NCBI RefSeq assembly: GCF_000716605.1
Contig: NZ_JNXE01000046.1
Coordinates: 1 to 64,000, forward strand
Direction of reading: 5' to 3'
From: Streptomyces sp. NRRL F-525
GTDB taxonomy: Bacteria; Actinomycetota; Actinomycetes; Streptomycetales; Streptomycetaceae
DNA: 64,000 bases
Shown: positions 8,517 through 19,757 of the stretch, piece by piece
Numbering within the stretch: position 1 is the first letter of the stretch
Layout of the letters: the number at the start of each line of letters is the position of its first letter
Notes under the pieces: model-generated
Database searches by the model: none
Seen by the model: the letters and a program-made list of their open reading frames with translations, nothing else
What the model was told of the DNA's origin: nothing
Position numbers and translations under genes: made by a program

Positions 8517-8846
8517 ATGAGCGACTCATTGCCCGAGGCCGAGGTCGGGGCCGTAGCGGAGGGTGTTCCGGCGGGTGTTCCGGAGGCCGTCGTGGAGGCC
8601 GTCGTGGAGGCGGAGCCCGCGTACGATCCGGCCGCTCCCGCGCCCCTGAACGTGGACCGTGCCCCGAGCGGCAACGCCGACGTCGACGCCCAGCTCGGGC
8701 GCCTTGCCGACACCGACCACCTCGCCACGGACGGACATGTCGAGGTGTACGAGGATGTACACCGGGGGCTGCGCGACGCGCTCACCGCGCTCGACGCCCG
8801 CCCGGGACCTCCGGCGCCCCCAAGGCCGTACGACAACAGGAGCTGA
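8517..8846 (+). CDS. Conserved small acidic hypothetical protein
   Basis: This 109-residue acidic protein has an N-terminal half of Ala/Val/Glu/Pro low complexity and a more conserved C-terminal half (NVDRAPSGNADVDAQLGRLA, HVEVYEDVHRGLRDAL). I recognise no known domain, but the position directly before tlyA is conserved in Streptomyces, from memory. It ends seven bases before the GTG of tlyA and carries the AGGAG Shine-Dalgarno of that gene in its last codons, so it is almost certainly co-transcribed with it. Confidence 0.8.
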   Translation: MSDSLPEAEVGAVAEGVPAGVPEAVVEAVVEAEPAYDPAAPAPLNVDRAPSGNADVDAQLGRLADTDHLATDGHVEVYEDVHRGLRDALTALDARPGPPAPPRPYDNRS

Positions 8847-8853
8847 ACCGAAC

Positions 8854-9669
8854 GTGGCAGGAGTGGCACGCCGACGTCTCGACGCCGAGCTGGTCCGACG
8901 GAAGCTCGCGCGCTCGCGGGAGCACGCGAGCCAGTTGATCGCCGCCGGCCGGGTCACCGTGGGCAAGGCCGTCGCGACCAAGCCCGCCACCCAGGTGGAG
9001 ACCGCGGCTGCCATCGTCGTCGTGGCGGACGACGACGACCCCGACTACGTCTCGCGGGGCGGCCACAAGCTCGCGGGCGCGCTGGCGGTCTTCGTACCGC
9101 AGGGGCTCGTGGTCGAGGGGCGGCGGGCGCTGGACGCCGGCGCTTCCACCGGAGGCTTCACCGATGTGCTGCTGCGGGCGGGCGCCACGCAGGTCGTGGC
9201 GGTCGACGTCGGGTACGGACAACTCGCGTGGTCTCTTCAGAGCGATGAACGCGTCACCGTCAAGGACCGTACGAACGTACGCGAGTTGACGCTTGAAGCG
9301 ATCGATGGGGAGCCTGTGGATCTAGTCGTGGGGGATCTGTCCTTCATCCCGCTCGGGCTGGTGCTGCCCGCCCTGGCGCGGTGCACGAAGCCGGACGCGG
9401 ACCTGGTGATGATGGTCAAGCCGCAGTTCGAGGTGGGGAAGGAGCGGCTGGGCAGCGGTGGTGTCGTCCGCAGCCCGGAACTCCGGGCCGAGGCCGTGCG
9501 CGGTGTCGCCCGGCGGGCCGCGGAACTGGGGCTCGGGGTGCGGGGCGTCACCGCCAGCCCGCTGCCCGGGCCCTCCGGGAATGTCGAGTACTTTCTGTGG
9601 CTGCGGGCCGGCGCACCCGAACTGGACCCGGCCGATGTTGACCGTGCAGTGGCGGAGGGGCCGCGTTGA
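8854..9669 (+). CDS. tlyA: TlyA family rRNA 2'-O-methyltransferase / haemolysin
   Basis: This 271-residue protein has an N-terminal S4 RNA-binding domain (RRRLDAELVRRKLARSREHA, about residues 5-65) and an FtsJ-like methyltransferase domain with the SAM motif DAGASTGGFTDVLL and the VGDLSFIPLGLVLPAL segment. TlyA proteins methylate 16S and 23S rRNA, and in mycobacteria loss gives capreomycin resistance. The GTG start is chosen for AGGAG ten bases upstream; the open frame continues further up out of phase with the preceding gene. The stop overlaps the TTG of nadK. Confidence 0.94.
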   Translation: MAGVARRRLDAELVRRKLARSREHASQLIAAGRVTVGKAVATKPATQVETAAAIVVVADDDDPDYVSRGGHKLAGALAVFVPQGLVVEGRRALDAGASTGGFTDVLLRAGATQVVAVDVGYGQLAWSLQSDERVTVKDRTNVRELTLEAIDGEPVDLVVGDLSFIPLGLVLPALARCTKPDADLVMMVKPQFEVGKERLGSGGVVRSPELRAEAVRGVARRAAELGLGVRGVTASPLPGPSGNVEYFLWLRAGAPELDPADVDRAVAEGPR

Positions 9670-10571
9670 CACAGAACCGAGCTCGTACTGTTTTCCTGCT
9701 CGCGCACACGGGTCGCCCCGCGGCGATCCGGAGTGCCGAACTGGTCGTGAAGGGGCTGCTCCAGTCCGGTATCGGAGTGCGCGTCCTGGAGTACGAGGCA
9801 CGCGACCTGCCGCTCCCGGACGAGGTGGAGACGGTCACCGAGGCCACCCCGCAGTGCCTTGAGGGGTGTGAGCTGCTCATCGTCCTCGGGGGTGACGGCA
9901 CGCTGCTCCGGGGGGCGGAGTTCGCGCGGGCGTCCGGGGTGCCGATGCTCGGCGTCAACCTCGGCAGCGTGGGGTTCCTCGCGGAGGCCGAGCGGGACGA
10001 TCTCGACAAGGTCGTGGACCGGGTGGTCACGCGGGCGTACGAGGTCGAGGAGCGGATGACCGTCGATGTCGTCGTGCACAAGAACGGCAACATCGTGCAC
10101 ACGGACTGGGCGTTGAACGAGGCGGCGGTGCAGAAGGCCGGCGCCGAGAAGTTGCTGGAAGTCGTCCTGGAGATCGATGGGCGGCCGGTCACGGGGTTCG
10201 GGTGTGACGGGATCGTTTGTGCGACGCCCACCGGGTCGACCGCGTATGCCTTTTCCGCGGGTGGGCCTGTGGTGTGGCCCGAGGTCGAGGCGTTGTTGAT
10301 GGTGCCGATCAGTGCACATGCGTTGTTCGCGAAGCCGTTGGTCACTTCGCCGGATTCTGTGCTGGCCGTTGAGGTGTTGCCGCACATCCCCCCGGGGGTT
10401 TTGTGGTGTGACGGGCGGCGGACGGTTGAGTTGCCTGCCGGGGCTCGGGTTGAGGTTCGGCGGGGGGCTGTTCCTGTGCGGCTTGCTCGGCTGCACCATG
10501 CGTCGTTCACCGATCGGCTTGTTGCCAAGTTCGCGTTGCCTGTTTCGGGGTGGCGGGGGGCTCCTCACTAG
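9666..10571 (+). CDS. nadK: NAD kinase
   Basis: This 301-residue ATP-NAD kinase makes NADP from NAD in the cytosol. It has the GGDGT motif (VLGGDGTLLRGAEFARA, near residue 80), NLGSVGFLAE, and the second conserved block CDGIVCATPTGSTAYAFSAG. The TTG start overlaps the tlyA stop (TTGA). The length agrees with bacterial PpnK/NadK proteins of this phylum. It sits in the tlyA-nadK-recN arrangement typical of actinobacteria. Confidence 0.95.
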   Translation: MTQNRARTVFLLAHTGRPAAIRSAELVVKGLLQSGIGVRVLEYEARDLPLPDEVETVTEATPQCLEGCELLIVLGGDGTLLRGAEFARASGVPMLGVNLGSVGFLAEAERDDLDKVVDRVVTRAYEVEERMTVDVVVHKNGNIVHTDWALNEAAVQKAGAEKLLEVVLEIDGRPVTGFGCDGIVCATPTGSTAYAFSAGGPVVWPEVEALLMVPISAHALFAKPLVTSPDSVLAVEVLPHIPPGVLWCDGRRTVELPAGARVEVRRGAVPVRLARLHHASFTDRLVAKFALPVSGWRGAPH

Positions 10572-10625
10572 TGCGGGTGCGTGGGGGCTGGTCGCGCAGT
10601 TCCCCGCGCCCCTAAAAGCAGGGGG
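10571..10625 (+). repeat. Streptomyces dispersed intergenic repeat
   Basis: The nadK-recN gap contains GGCTGGTCGCGCAGTTCCCC followed by GCGCCCCTAAAAG. This sequence recurs in many intergenic sites of Streptomyces genomes, as I recall it. It can fold into GC-rich hairpins. Its function is unknown and only one copy is seen in this window. Confidence 0.55.
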
Positions 10626-10688
10626 TCCACTCCCCCGGGTGACGGGGCGCCTCGCGCTTCTCCCGTCCTACCTCGTAAGGTCTTCACC

Positions 10689-12419
10689 GTGCTGGAAGAG
10701 ATGCGGATACGGTCGCTCGGAGTCATCGACGATGCTGTCGTCGAACTGTCGCCGGGGTTCACCGCTGTCACGGGTGAGACCGGTGCGGGTAAGACCATGG
10801 TCGTCACCAGCCTCGGGCTGTTGCTGGGTGGGCGGGCCGACCCGGCGTTGGTGCGGATCGGGGCGAAGAACGCGGTCGTGGAGGGGCGGATCTCCGTGCC
10901 TCCGGGTGCGTCTGCCATGCTGCGCGCCGAGGAGGCCGGTGCCGAGCTCGAGGACGGGACGCTGCTCATCAGCCGTACCGTTTCCGCCGAAGGGCGGTCC
11001 CGGGCGCATCTGGGCGGGCGGTCCGTGCCGGTGGGGGTGCTCGCCGAGCTGGCGGACGAGCTGGTCGCCGTGCACGGGCAGACCGATCAGCAGGGGCTGC
11101 TGAAGCAGTCCCGGCAGCGGCAGGCGCTCGACCGGTACGCCGGGGACGCCGTCACCGGGCCGCTCACCAAGTACGCCGAGGCTTATCGGCGGCTGCGCGC
11201 CGTCGCCGTCGAGCTGGACGAGATCACCACCCGCGCGCGTGAACGGGCCCAGGAAGCCGACATGTTGCGCTACGGCCTCGACGAGATCGCGGGTGTGGAG
11301 CCGCGTCCCGGTGAGGACGTGGAGCTGGCAGCCGAGGCCGAACGGCTCGGGCACGCCGAGGCGTTGGCGTCCGCCGCCACGGCCGCTCACGCCGCGCTCG
11401 CCGGTAATCCCGAGGACCCTGAGGGCATCGACGCGGCGACTCTCGTCGCGGGTGCGCAGCGGGCCCTGGAGGCCGTACGGTCCCACGACTCCGAACTCGC
11501 CTCCCTCACCGACCGGATCGGTGAGATCGGCATCCTTCTGGGCGATGTGGCGGGGGAGTTGGCGGGCTACGCCGACGACTTGGACGCCGATCCGCTGCGG
11601 CTGGCCGCCGTCGAGGAACGCCGGGCCGCCCTCAACGCGCTCACCCGGAAGTACGGCGAGGACATCACCGCCGTGCTCGCGTACGCCGAGCAGGGCGCGT
11701 CGCGGCTGACCGAACTCGACGGCGACGACGAACGCATCGACGAGTTGACCGCCGAACGGGATGCCCTGCGCGGTGAACTGGGCGGTCTGGCCCAGGCGTT
11801 GACCGACGCCCGCACGGAGGCCGCCGAGCGCTTCGCCGCGGCGGTGACCGCGGAGTTGGCCTCCCTCGCGATGCCGCACGCGCGTGTGTCGTTCGAGATC
11901 CGGCAGACCGAGGATCCGGAGGGCGTCGAGGTCGGGGGCCGTGCGGTCGCCTACGGCCCGTCGGGCGTCGACGAGGTCGAGTTGCTGCTCGCCCCGCATC
12001 CGGGTGCTCCGCCCCGGCCCATCGCCAAGGGCGCGTCCGGTGGTGAACTGTCGCGCGTGATGCTCGCCGTGGAGGTCGTGTTTGCGGGGACCGACCCCGT
12101 CCCGACCTACCTCTTCGACGAGGTCGACGCCGGCGTCGGCGGCAAGGCGGCGGTCGAGATCGGACGGCGCCTCGCGAAACTCGCGAAGACCGCGCAGGTC
12201 GTCGTCGTGACCCACCTGCCTCAGGTGGCGGCCTTCGCCGATCGCCAGTTGCTGGTCGAGAAGACCAACGACGGGTCCGTCACCCGCTCCGGCGTGAAGG
12301 TCCTCGAAGGCGAGGACCGCGTACGGGAGTTGTCCCGAATGCTGGCCGGACAGGAGGACTCGGAGACGGCTCGGGCACATGCGGAGGAGTTGTTGGCTAC
12401 GGCACGGGCGGACGGCTAG
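10689..12419 (+). CDS. recN: DNA repair protein RecN
   Basis: This 576-residue SMC-like ATPase of double-strand-break repair has Walker A GETGAGKT at about residues 28-35, a long coiled-coil middle, the signature KGASGGELSRVMLAVE and Walker B TYLFDEVDAGVGG near residue 474, as in RecN. I chose GTG 10689 (VLEEMRIRSLGVIDDA), with AAGG 13 bases upstream. ATG 10701 is an alternative giving MRIRSLG. An intergenic gap containing a dispersed repeat separates it from nadK, but co-transcription is still plausible. Confidence 0.95.
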   Translation: MLEEMRIRSLGVIDDAVVELSPGFTAVTGETGAGKTMVVTSLGLLLGGRADPALVRIGAKNAVVEGRISVPPGASAMLRAEEAGAELEDGTLLISRTVSAEGRSRAHLGGRSVPVGVLAELADELVAVHGQTDQQGLLKQSRQRQALDRYAGDAVTGPLTKYAEAYRRLRAVAVELDEITTRARERAQEADMLRYGLDEIAGVEPRPGEDVELAAEAERLGHAEALASAATAAHAALAGNPEDPEGIDAATLVAGAQRALEAVRSHDSELASLTDRIGEIGILLGDVAGELAGYADDLDADPLRLAAVEERRAALNALTRKYGEDITAVLAYAEQGASRLTELDGDDERIDELTAERDALRGELGGLAQALTDARTEAAERFAAAVTAELASLAMPHARVSFEIRQTEDPEGVEVGGRAVAYGPSGVDEVELLLAPHPGAPPRPIAKGASGGELSRVMLAVEVVFAGTDPVPTYLFDEVDAGVGGKAAVEIGRRLAKLAKTAQVVVVTHLPQVAAFADRQLLVEKTNDGSVTRSGVKVLEGEDRVRELSRMLAGQEDSETARAHAEELLATARADG

Positions 12420-12760
12420 CGGGGGCCAGGCGGACGGTCGGCGGGCGTTCGGCGAATGGCCGGCGCCGGCCGCGCACGGCTGGTGCGAGCCTCGCGTACG
12501 GCTGGCGGGTGCTCCGCGTGCGGTGGCCGGATGATCGTGCGCACGCTTCGCACACCCCCACCCCTTCACTCGTACGGGTGATCCCCGCCCCCCTGTTGCC
12601 CTTCCGCACAGCCCCCACACCTACCGGCGTTGCCGGAACACCCGTACGTGCTGGCATCCTTGAGACGGAACGCGTAGGAAGCGTGCGGTACACCCCCTCC
12701 GCCCGATCCTTCTGTACTTTCTTCGTGACCGCCCGTCGCCGAACCAGGAGCCCCGGCCAC
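12420..12760. other. Intergenic region between recN and the glycosyltransferase gene
   Basis: These 340 bases contain no convincing gene, although the downstream frame stays open through most of them. The first half is GC-rich with short degenerate repeats (CGGACGGTCGGCGGGCG, CGTACGGCTGGCGGG). The second half is pyrimidine-rich. AGGAG at 12746-12750 is the ribosome-binding site of the next gene. I see no clear terminator behind recN and no unambiguous promoter. Confidence 0.5.
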
Positions 12761-13900
12761 GTGACCCCCGTGAGCAGCCACTCACCGCACGGCCAGTCGC
12801 CGCTGCGCACCGTGCAGGTGCTCGGCGGAGGCAATGCCGCCAGTAGCGCGCATGTGCGCTCCCTGGCCTCCGGGCTCGTCGCGCGGGGCGTGCGGGTCAC
12901 GGTGTGCGCCCCCGTCGAGGCCGATCACACCTACGACTTCACGGGCGTCGGCGCCGAACACGTGCACGTGCCCCGCAGCAGCGACCCCGCCTCCGTGGCA
13001 GCGCTCCGGGCCGCCTGCGCGGACGCCGACCTGGTGCACGCGCACGGCCTGCACGCCTCCTTCCGCGCCGTCCTCGCCCTCAGCGGCCGCCGCACCCCGC
13101 TCGTCGTCACGTGGCACAACCGCGCCCATGCCGAAGGAGCCCGGGCGCACCTGCTGCGGCTGCTGGAGCGCCGGGTCGTGAAGGCCGCGGTGGTCGTCCT
13201 GGGCACCACCTCCGATCTTGTGGACCGCGCTCGGCGGACCGGCGCCCGGGACGCCCGTCTCGCCGCCGTCGCGCTGCCGGGGCCGCGCCGGGCCCCCGTG
13301 GACCACGACGATCCCGATCGGCTCAGCCCCAAGCTCCGGGCCGAACTCGGCGCCACCGACCGGCCGTTGCTCGTCGCCGTCGGATCGCTCGACCGGCAGC
13401 GGGGTTACGACACGCTCCTGGACGCCTCGCGCGGGTGGTGCCGTCTCGACCCGACGCCGTTGCTCGTGATCGCGGGGGAGGGGCCGCTGCGGGGCGAGTT
13501 GCAGCGGCGGATCGAGGACGAGGAGCTGCCGGTGCGGCTCATCGGGCGCCGCGACGACGTGGGCGAACTCCTCGCCGCCGCCGATCTCGCACTCCTGCCC
13601 AGCAGTTGGGAGTCCCGCTCGGTGATCGCCCAGGAGGCCCTGCACGCCCGCGTGCCGCTCGTCGCGACGGCTGTCGGCGGCATCCCCGAACTCGTCGGCG
13701 ACGCCGCCCAACTCGTGCCCTACGGCGACGCCAAGGCCCTCGCCGACGCGGTCACCGGACTGCTGCGCGACCCCGAACGCCGGGACCTGCTCCGGGAGAA
13801 GGGCGCCCGACAGGCGGCCAGTTGGCCGACCGAGGACGAGACCGTCGCCCAAGTGCTGAGCGTCTACGACGAGTTGACCCAGCCGCTGCCGTTCACCTGA
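12761..13900 (+). CDS. GT4-family glycosyltransferase
   Basis: This 379-residue GT-B glycosyltransferase has an N-terminal Rossmann domain (VQVLGGGNAASSAHVRSLASG) and a C-terminal GT4 nucleotide-sugar domain with VAVGSLDRQRGYDTLLDA and the E-x7-E-like ESRSVIAQEALHARVPLVAT. It transfers a sugar from an activated donor to an unknown acceptor at the inner membrane face. GTG 12761 is preferred because AGGAG lies ten bases upstream; the longer frame to 12509 would add an unlikely Pro/Thr-rich stretch. It ends ten bases from the convergent PucR gene. Confidence 0.9.
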   Translation: MTPVSSHSPHGQSPLRTVQVLGGGNAASSAHVRSLASGLVARGVRVTVCAPVEADHTYDFTGVGAEHVHVPRSSDPASVAALRAACADADLVHAHGLHASFRAVLALSGRRTPLVVTWHNRAHAEGARAHLLRLLERRVVKAAVVVLGTTSDLVDRARRTGARDARLAAVALPGPRRAPVDHDDPDRLSPKLRAELGATDRPLLVAVGSLDRQRGYDTLLDASRGWCRLDPTPLLVIAGEGPLRGELQRRIEDEELPVRLIGRRDDVGELLAAADLALLPSSWESRSVIAQEALHARVPLVATAVGGIPELVGDAAQLVPYGDAKALADAVTGLLRDPERRDLLREKGARQAASWPTEDETVAQVLSVYDELTQPLPFT

Positions 13901-13910
13901 GAGCGGCGCC

Positions 13911-15557
13911 TCAGGGGACGAGCCTGCGGGCGCGCAGCGCGAGGCTCAACGCCAGTACCGTCTGCGGGTCTTCGAGGTCCGTGCCGAGCAACTCCCCGAT
14001 GCGGGCGAGCCTGTTGTAGAGGGTCTGCCGGTTGAGGTGGAGTTCGCGGGCCGTCTCCGCCTTGCGGCCCGCGTGGGCCAAGTACGTTTCCAGGGTGGGC
14101 AGTAGGGGCGGTTTGGAGCGGTTGTCGTGGTCGCGGAGCGGGCCGATCGCGCGGTCCACGAAGGCCGCGAGGTCCGGGTGGTCGCGCAACCGCCACAGCA
14201 ACAACTCAATGTCCAGGCGCCGTGCGTCGTACCAGGGTTGGTCGCTCAGGCCCTGTGCCGCCGTCGCCGTCTCGGCCGCGTGCCGCAGTCCAGCCGACGC
14301 GGCCGCCCAGCCGCCGGCCACGCCGACGACCACGATCGGCGGCTGCGCGCCCGGGCGTTGCATCCCGGCGCGCTCAACTCCCGCCCGTAGCGCGGCCGCT
14401 ACTCGATCCGCGACTGCCGAGCGCTCCGACTCCGAGCGCAGGCCGAGGAGGAGCGGGACGCGGCCCTCGACCGGTCGTACGCCCAGCAGGACCGGGACGC
14501 CCACCGAGGCCAGTTCCTCGGCGACCGCGCGGGCCAGGACCGCCCAGCCGCCGCCTGGTGCGGCGAGGGCGTCGCCCAGGCGCATCACCACCGGCAGCAG
14601 CGGGCTGGTGCCCGGCTTGAAGCCCAGCACCCGGGCCTGCGCCGGGGCGTCCTCCGCGGCGATGCGGCCCTCGGCGAGGTCGGTGAGGAAGTCGCCGCGT
14701 CCGCGGGCCGCCAGTTCCTCCTCCTGGCGGGCCTGCATCAGGACCACGGCGAGGATGTCGGCGGCCCGTTCGGCGGCGATGCGGTGGACGGGGGCCAGGG
14801 GAGCGCGGACCGGGAGCAGGACGATCCGCGCCCGCACCGAACCCGTACCGGGACCACCGCCCGGCACGTCCACCACCACCGAACCGGCGGGCGGCGAGGC
14901 GTCCTTGTGCTGGCCGCGCAGCCCCTCCCACACCTGGAGCGGGTCGGCGCCCTCGGGCCCCGACCCTGCCGCGTAGAGGAGTTGGCCGTCCGGGGTCTCC
15001 AGGAAGACCGGGTTGCCGCTGAAGTCGGCCAGGATGCCCAGGACTTGGGGGATTCCGCCGCCGCCGAGCAGGGCCTCCGTGCAGCGGCGGTGGACCTCCT
15101 CGGCCTGCTGGAGCAGCGCGTAGTGGCCGTTGACGATCTCGGTGTGGATCTCCTCGGTGACCGCGACGAACGGCACCTCGCGGTGCAGCTGGACGAGGGG
15201 GAGGCCGGTCGCCCTGGCCGTCTCGACGAGCGTGGCGGGGAGGCGGGTGAAGCGCGGGCCCAGCTCGACGACCAGGGCCGCGATGCCGCGCTCGGCGAGG
15301 GTGCGGACGAACGCGCGTTGCTCCGCCGGGCGCGTGCCGAGGCCGTAGCCCGTGGTCAGGAGGAGTTCGCCGCCCTTGAGGAGGGAGGCGATGTTCGGGA
15401 CCTCGCCCGCGTGGACCCAGCGCACGGTCCGCTGGAGGCGGTCGGCGCCCGCCAGGATCTCCGGCAGCCCGCTGCGCAGCCCGGGCAGCTCCAGCGCCCG
15501 CTGAACGGTGATGCCGGCGCCCTGGCTGTCGAATGTGCTGTCCGTACGGCTGTCCAT
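13911..15557 (-). CDS. PucR-family transcriptional regulator
   Basis: This 548-residue regulator has an N-terminal purine-catabolism sensor domain (TVQRALELPGLRSGLPEILAG, GGELLLTTGYGLG), a central GGDEF-like degenerate domain and a C-terminal PucR helix-turn-helix (LETYLAHAGRKAETARELHL, NRQTLYNRLARI) at about residues 480-540. PucR-type proteins control purine or amino-acid catabolism in several actinomycetes; the target here is unknown. It is transcribed after the GH15 gene in the same direction, but a hairpin separates them. Confidence 0.92.
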   Translation of the reverse strand: MDSRTDSTFDSQGAGITVQRALELPGLRSGLPEILAGADRLQRTVRWVHAGEVPNIASLLKGGELLLTTGYGLGTRPAEQRAFVRTLAERGIAALVVELGPRFTRLPATLVETARATGLPLVQLHREVPFVAVTEEIHTEIVNGHYALLQQAEEVHRRCTEALLGGGGIPQVLGILADFSGNPVFLETPDGQLLYAAGSGPEGADPLQVWEGLRGQHKDASPPAGSVVVDVPGGGPGTGSVRARIVLLPVRAPLAPVHRIAAERAADILAVVLMQARQEEELAARGRGDFLTDLAEGRIAAEDAPAQARVLGFKPGTSPLLPVVMRLGDALAAPGGGWAVLARAVAEELASVGVPVLLGVRPVEGRVPLLLGLRSESERSAVADRVAAALRAGVERAGMQRPGAQPPIVVVGVAGGWAAASAGLRHAAETATAAQGLSDQPWYDARRLDIELLLWRLRDHPDLAAFVDRAIGPLRDHDNRSKPPLLPTLETYLAHAGRKAETARELHLNRQTLYNRLARIGELLGTDLEDPQTVLALSLALRARRLVP

Positions 15558-15579
15558 GGAGCGGACGGTACCTGCGGGA

Positions 15580-15610
15580 ACGCCCCGGGCACATCTCGGG
15601 CCCGGGGCGT
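15580..15610 (-). terminator. Hairpin between GH15 and PucR genes
   Basis: A ten-base perfect inverted repeat (acgccccggg ... cccggggcgt) with an 11-base loop starts 15 bases downstream of the GH15 stop on the minus strand. There is no U-run, as is common for Streptomyces terminators. It also lies just upstream of the PucR start, so it could alternatively be part of an operator. Confidence 0.55.
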
Positions 15611-15624
15611 GCGCTCGGCGGGGG

Positions 15625-17427
15625 TCAGCCGCCGTAGGCCCCCGAAGCCGTCAGGCGCAGGGCCGTGTCGATCAGGGGGACGTGGCTGAAGGCCTGCGGG
15701 AAGTTGCCGACCTGGCGTTGCAGGCGCGGGTCCCACTCCTCGGCGAGGAGGCCCAGGTCGTTGCGGAGCGACAGGAGCTTCTCGAAGAGCTTGCGGGCCT
15801 CGTCCACGCGGCCGATCATCGCGAGGTCGTCGGCCATCCAGAACGAGCACGCGAGGAACGCGCCCTCGTCGCCGGGGAGACCGTCGACGCCCTCGTCCGT
15901 GCCCGAGGTCGGGTAGCGCAGGATGAAGCCGTCCGGGGTGGACAGCTCGCGCTGGATCGCCTCGATCGTGCCGATCACGCGCTTGTCGTCGGGAGGCAGG
16001 AAGCCCATCTGCGGGATGAGCAGCAGCGAGGCGTCCAGCTCCTTCGAGCCGTACGACTGCGTGAAGGTGTTGCGCTCCTTGTCGTAGCCGCGCTCGCACA
16101 CGTCCCGGTGGATGTCGTCGCGCAGTTCGCGCCACTTCTCCAGCGGGCCGTCCGCGTCGCCCGACTCGATCAGCTTGATCGTGCGGTCGACCGCGACCCA
16201 GGCCATCACCTTCGAGTGCACGAAGTGACGGCGCGGGCCGCGCACCTCCCAGATGCCCTCGTCCGGCTCGTCCCAGTGCTTCTCCAGGTAGCGGATCAGC
16301 TTCAGCTGGAGCAGGGAGGCGTAGTCGTTGCGGGCCAGGCCCGTCATGTGGGCCAGGTGCAGGGCCTCGGTGACCTCGCCGTAGACGTCCAGCTGGAGCT
16401 GGTGCGCGGCGCCGTTGCCGACCCGGACCGGGCCGGAGTTCTCGTAGCCCGGCAGCCAGTCCAGCTCCGCCTCGCCGAGCTCGCGCTCGCCGGCGATGCC
16501 GTACATGATCTGCAGGTTCTCCGGGTCGCCCGCGACGGCCCGCAGGAGCCACTCGCGCCAGGCGCGGGCCTCCTCGCGGTAGCCGGTGCGCAGGAGCGAG
16601 GAGAGGGTGATGGCCGCGTCGCGGAGCCAGGTGTAGCGGTAGTCCCAGTTGCGGACGCCGCCGATCTCCTCCGGGAGGGAGGTGGTCGGCGCGGCGACGA
16701 TGCCGCCCGTCGGGGCGTACGTCAGCGCCTTCAGCGTGATCAGGGAGCGGACCACCGCCTCGCGGTACGGGCCGTGGTACGTGCACTGGTCGACCCAGTC
16801 GCGCCAGAAGTCCTCCGTGGCCTCCAACGACTGCTCCGGCTCGGGGAGCGGCGGCGGCTGCTTGTGCGAGGGCTCCCAGGAGATGGTGAACGCGATGCGG
16901 TCACCCGGCGCGACGGTGAAGTCGGCGTACGTCGTGAGCTGCTTGCCGTAGGTCTCGGCGGATGTGTCGAACCACACGGAGTCGGGGCCCGCGACGGCGA
17001 CCGTGCGGCCCTCGTGCTTGTGCACCCAGGGGACGACCCGGCCGTAGGAGAAACGCATGCGGAGGGCCGAGCGCATCGGGACGCGGCCGGAGATGCCCTC
17101 CACGATGCGGATCAGCTGGGGGGCGCCGTCGCGAGGGGGCATGAAATCGGTCACGCGGACCGTGCCTCGCGGGGTGTCCCACTCCGACTCCAGGATCAGC
17201 GAGTCGCCGCGGTAGCCGCGCCGGGCCGCGGTGGGCGGCGGCGCGTCGGCGGCGTGGGCCGGGCCCAGCCGCCAGAAGCCGTGTTCCTCGGTGCCCAGCA
17301 GACCGGCGAAGATGGCATGGGAGTCGAATCGGGGCAGGCAGAGCCAGTCCACCGTGCCGTCCCGGCAGACCAGGGCAGCGGTCTGCATGTCTCCGATGAG
17401 TGCGTAATCTTCGATGCGCCCGGCCAC
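15625..17427 (-). CDS. Glycoside hydrolase family 15 protein (trehalase/glucoamylase-like)
   Basis: This protein of about 600 residues has an N-terminal beta-sandwich (IEDYALIGDMQTAALVCRDG, VDWLCLPRFDSHAIF) and an (alpha/alpha)6 barrel carrying RNWDYRYTWLRDA (about 257-270), DEGIWEVRG with the proposed general acid Glu, and LLAEEWDP near residue 560 with the general base Glu. Actinobacterial GH15 proteins of this type are often trehalases; glucoamylase activity is also possible. There is no signal peptide, so it is cytosolic. GTG 17427 follows GGAG at good spacing and starts at the conserved AGRIEDYALIGD; GTG 17451 would add eight residues. Confidence 0.92.
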   Translation of the reverse strand: MAGRIEDYALIGDMQTAALVCRDGTVDWLCLPRFDSHAIFAGLLGTEEHGFWRLGPAHAADAPPPTAARRGYRGDSLILESEWDTPRGTVRVTDFMPPRDGAPQLIRIVEGISGRVPMRSALRMRFSYGRVVPWVHKHEGRTVAVAGPDSVWFDTSAETYGKQLTTYADFTVAPGDRIAFTISWEPSHKQPPPLPEPEQSLEATEDFWRDWVDQCTYHGPYREAVVRSLITLKALTYAPTGGIVAAPTTSLPEEIGGVRNWDYRYTWLRDAAITLSSLLRTGYREEARAWREWLLRAVAGDPENLQIMYGIAGERELGEAELDWLPGYENSGPVRVGNGAAHQLQLDVYGEVTEALHLAHMTGLARNDYASLLQLKLIRYLEKHWDEPDEGIWEVRGPRRHFVHSKVMAWVAVDRTIKLIESGDADGPLEKWRELRDDIHRDVCERGYDKERNTFTQSYGSKELDASLLLIPQMGFLPPDDKRVIGTIEAIQRELSTPDGFILRYPTSGTDEGVDGLPGDEGAFLACSFWMADDLAMIGRVDEARKLFEKLLSLRNDLGLLAEEWDPRLQRQVGNFPQAFSHVPLIDTALRLTASGAYGG

Positions 17428-17954
17428 GTGCAACTCCAGTCGAACGGCCACGTCGCCCCATGGAAAAGGGGCGGTCGCTGTGTGCGGTCAAGGGATCGTT
17501 TGTAGTGCGTCGTTGAGGCATGAAGCAAATGACGGTCGTTGCCCAACGGACTGACGAGCTCTCGTTGTTCCGGGAGATACGGGCGGGGGTGGTGCCGTGT
17601 TCCGGACCGGCTCGGCAGCGAGTGTCCGAGCAGGATACGACGCACGTAGATGATCTGTGTGCCGCTCTCGCCAACGGACCTGGGCCGAACGGGTGAGCAC
17701 CCGGTGAGAAGCAGGTAACCAGGGCGCGTCTGTGTCGACGGGAGGCGGGTTCACGCCGACGCAGGTCGCGTCCGTGTCGAGGCGGGCGCGGAGCGTGGCC
17801 GGAAGCCATCCCCTCCGGGCGCTGATACCCTGGTAGCCCGTGGACCGGTGGGCAAGAAACCCCCGAACCGCAGCGACGGCGCCTCCAGAAAAACCCGGGA
17901 TCTCCGGGCGGGCAGCCGCACCGCACCCCAGACCGCGACCACGGGAGCCCCCTC
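17428..17954. other. Divergent intergenic region, GH15 / pyrG
   Basis: About 527 bases separate the two divergent starts. Short minus-strand open frames here look non-coding. A possible -10 hexamer TACCCT at 17826-17831 precedes pyrG. A small hairpin (CCCGGGATCTCCGGG, about 17896-17910) and GGGAG at 17943-17947 follow. I cannot identify a pyrG attenuator of the Bacillus type. The minus-strand promoter of the GH15 gene is not obvious. Confidence 0.45.
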
Positions 17955-19628
<1,674 letters not shown>

Positions 19629-19757
19629 CAAGTAGTACGAGGGTTGTACGGTGACCGGGGTGCGCGCCTTCAAGAGGTGTGCACCCCGGCCGTATGTGGA
19701 CATCCGGTTCGTGACATTCCTGTACGTGGGTTTCGGGTACGTGTGGAGGGACAGCGC

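Noticed and set aside
17488..17754. An 88-codon minus-strand open frame upstream of pyrG
   Set aside because: No ribosome-binding site, poor codon bias and no recognisable domain; it lies in a promoter region.
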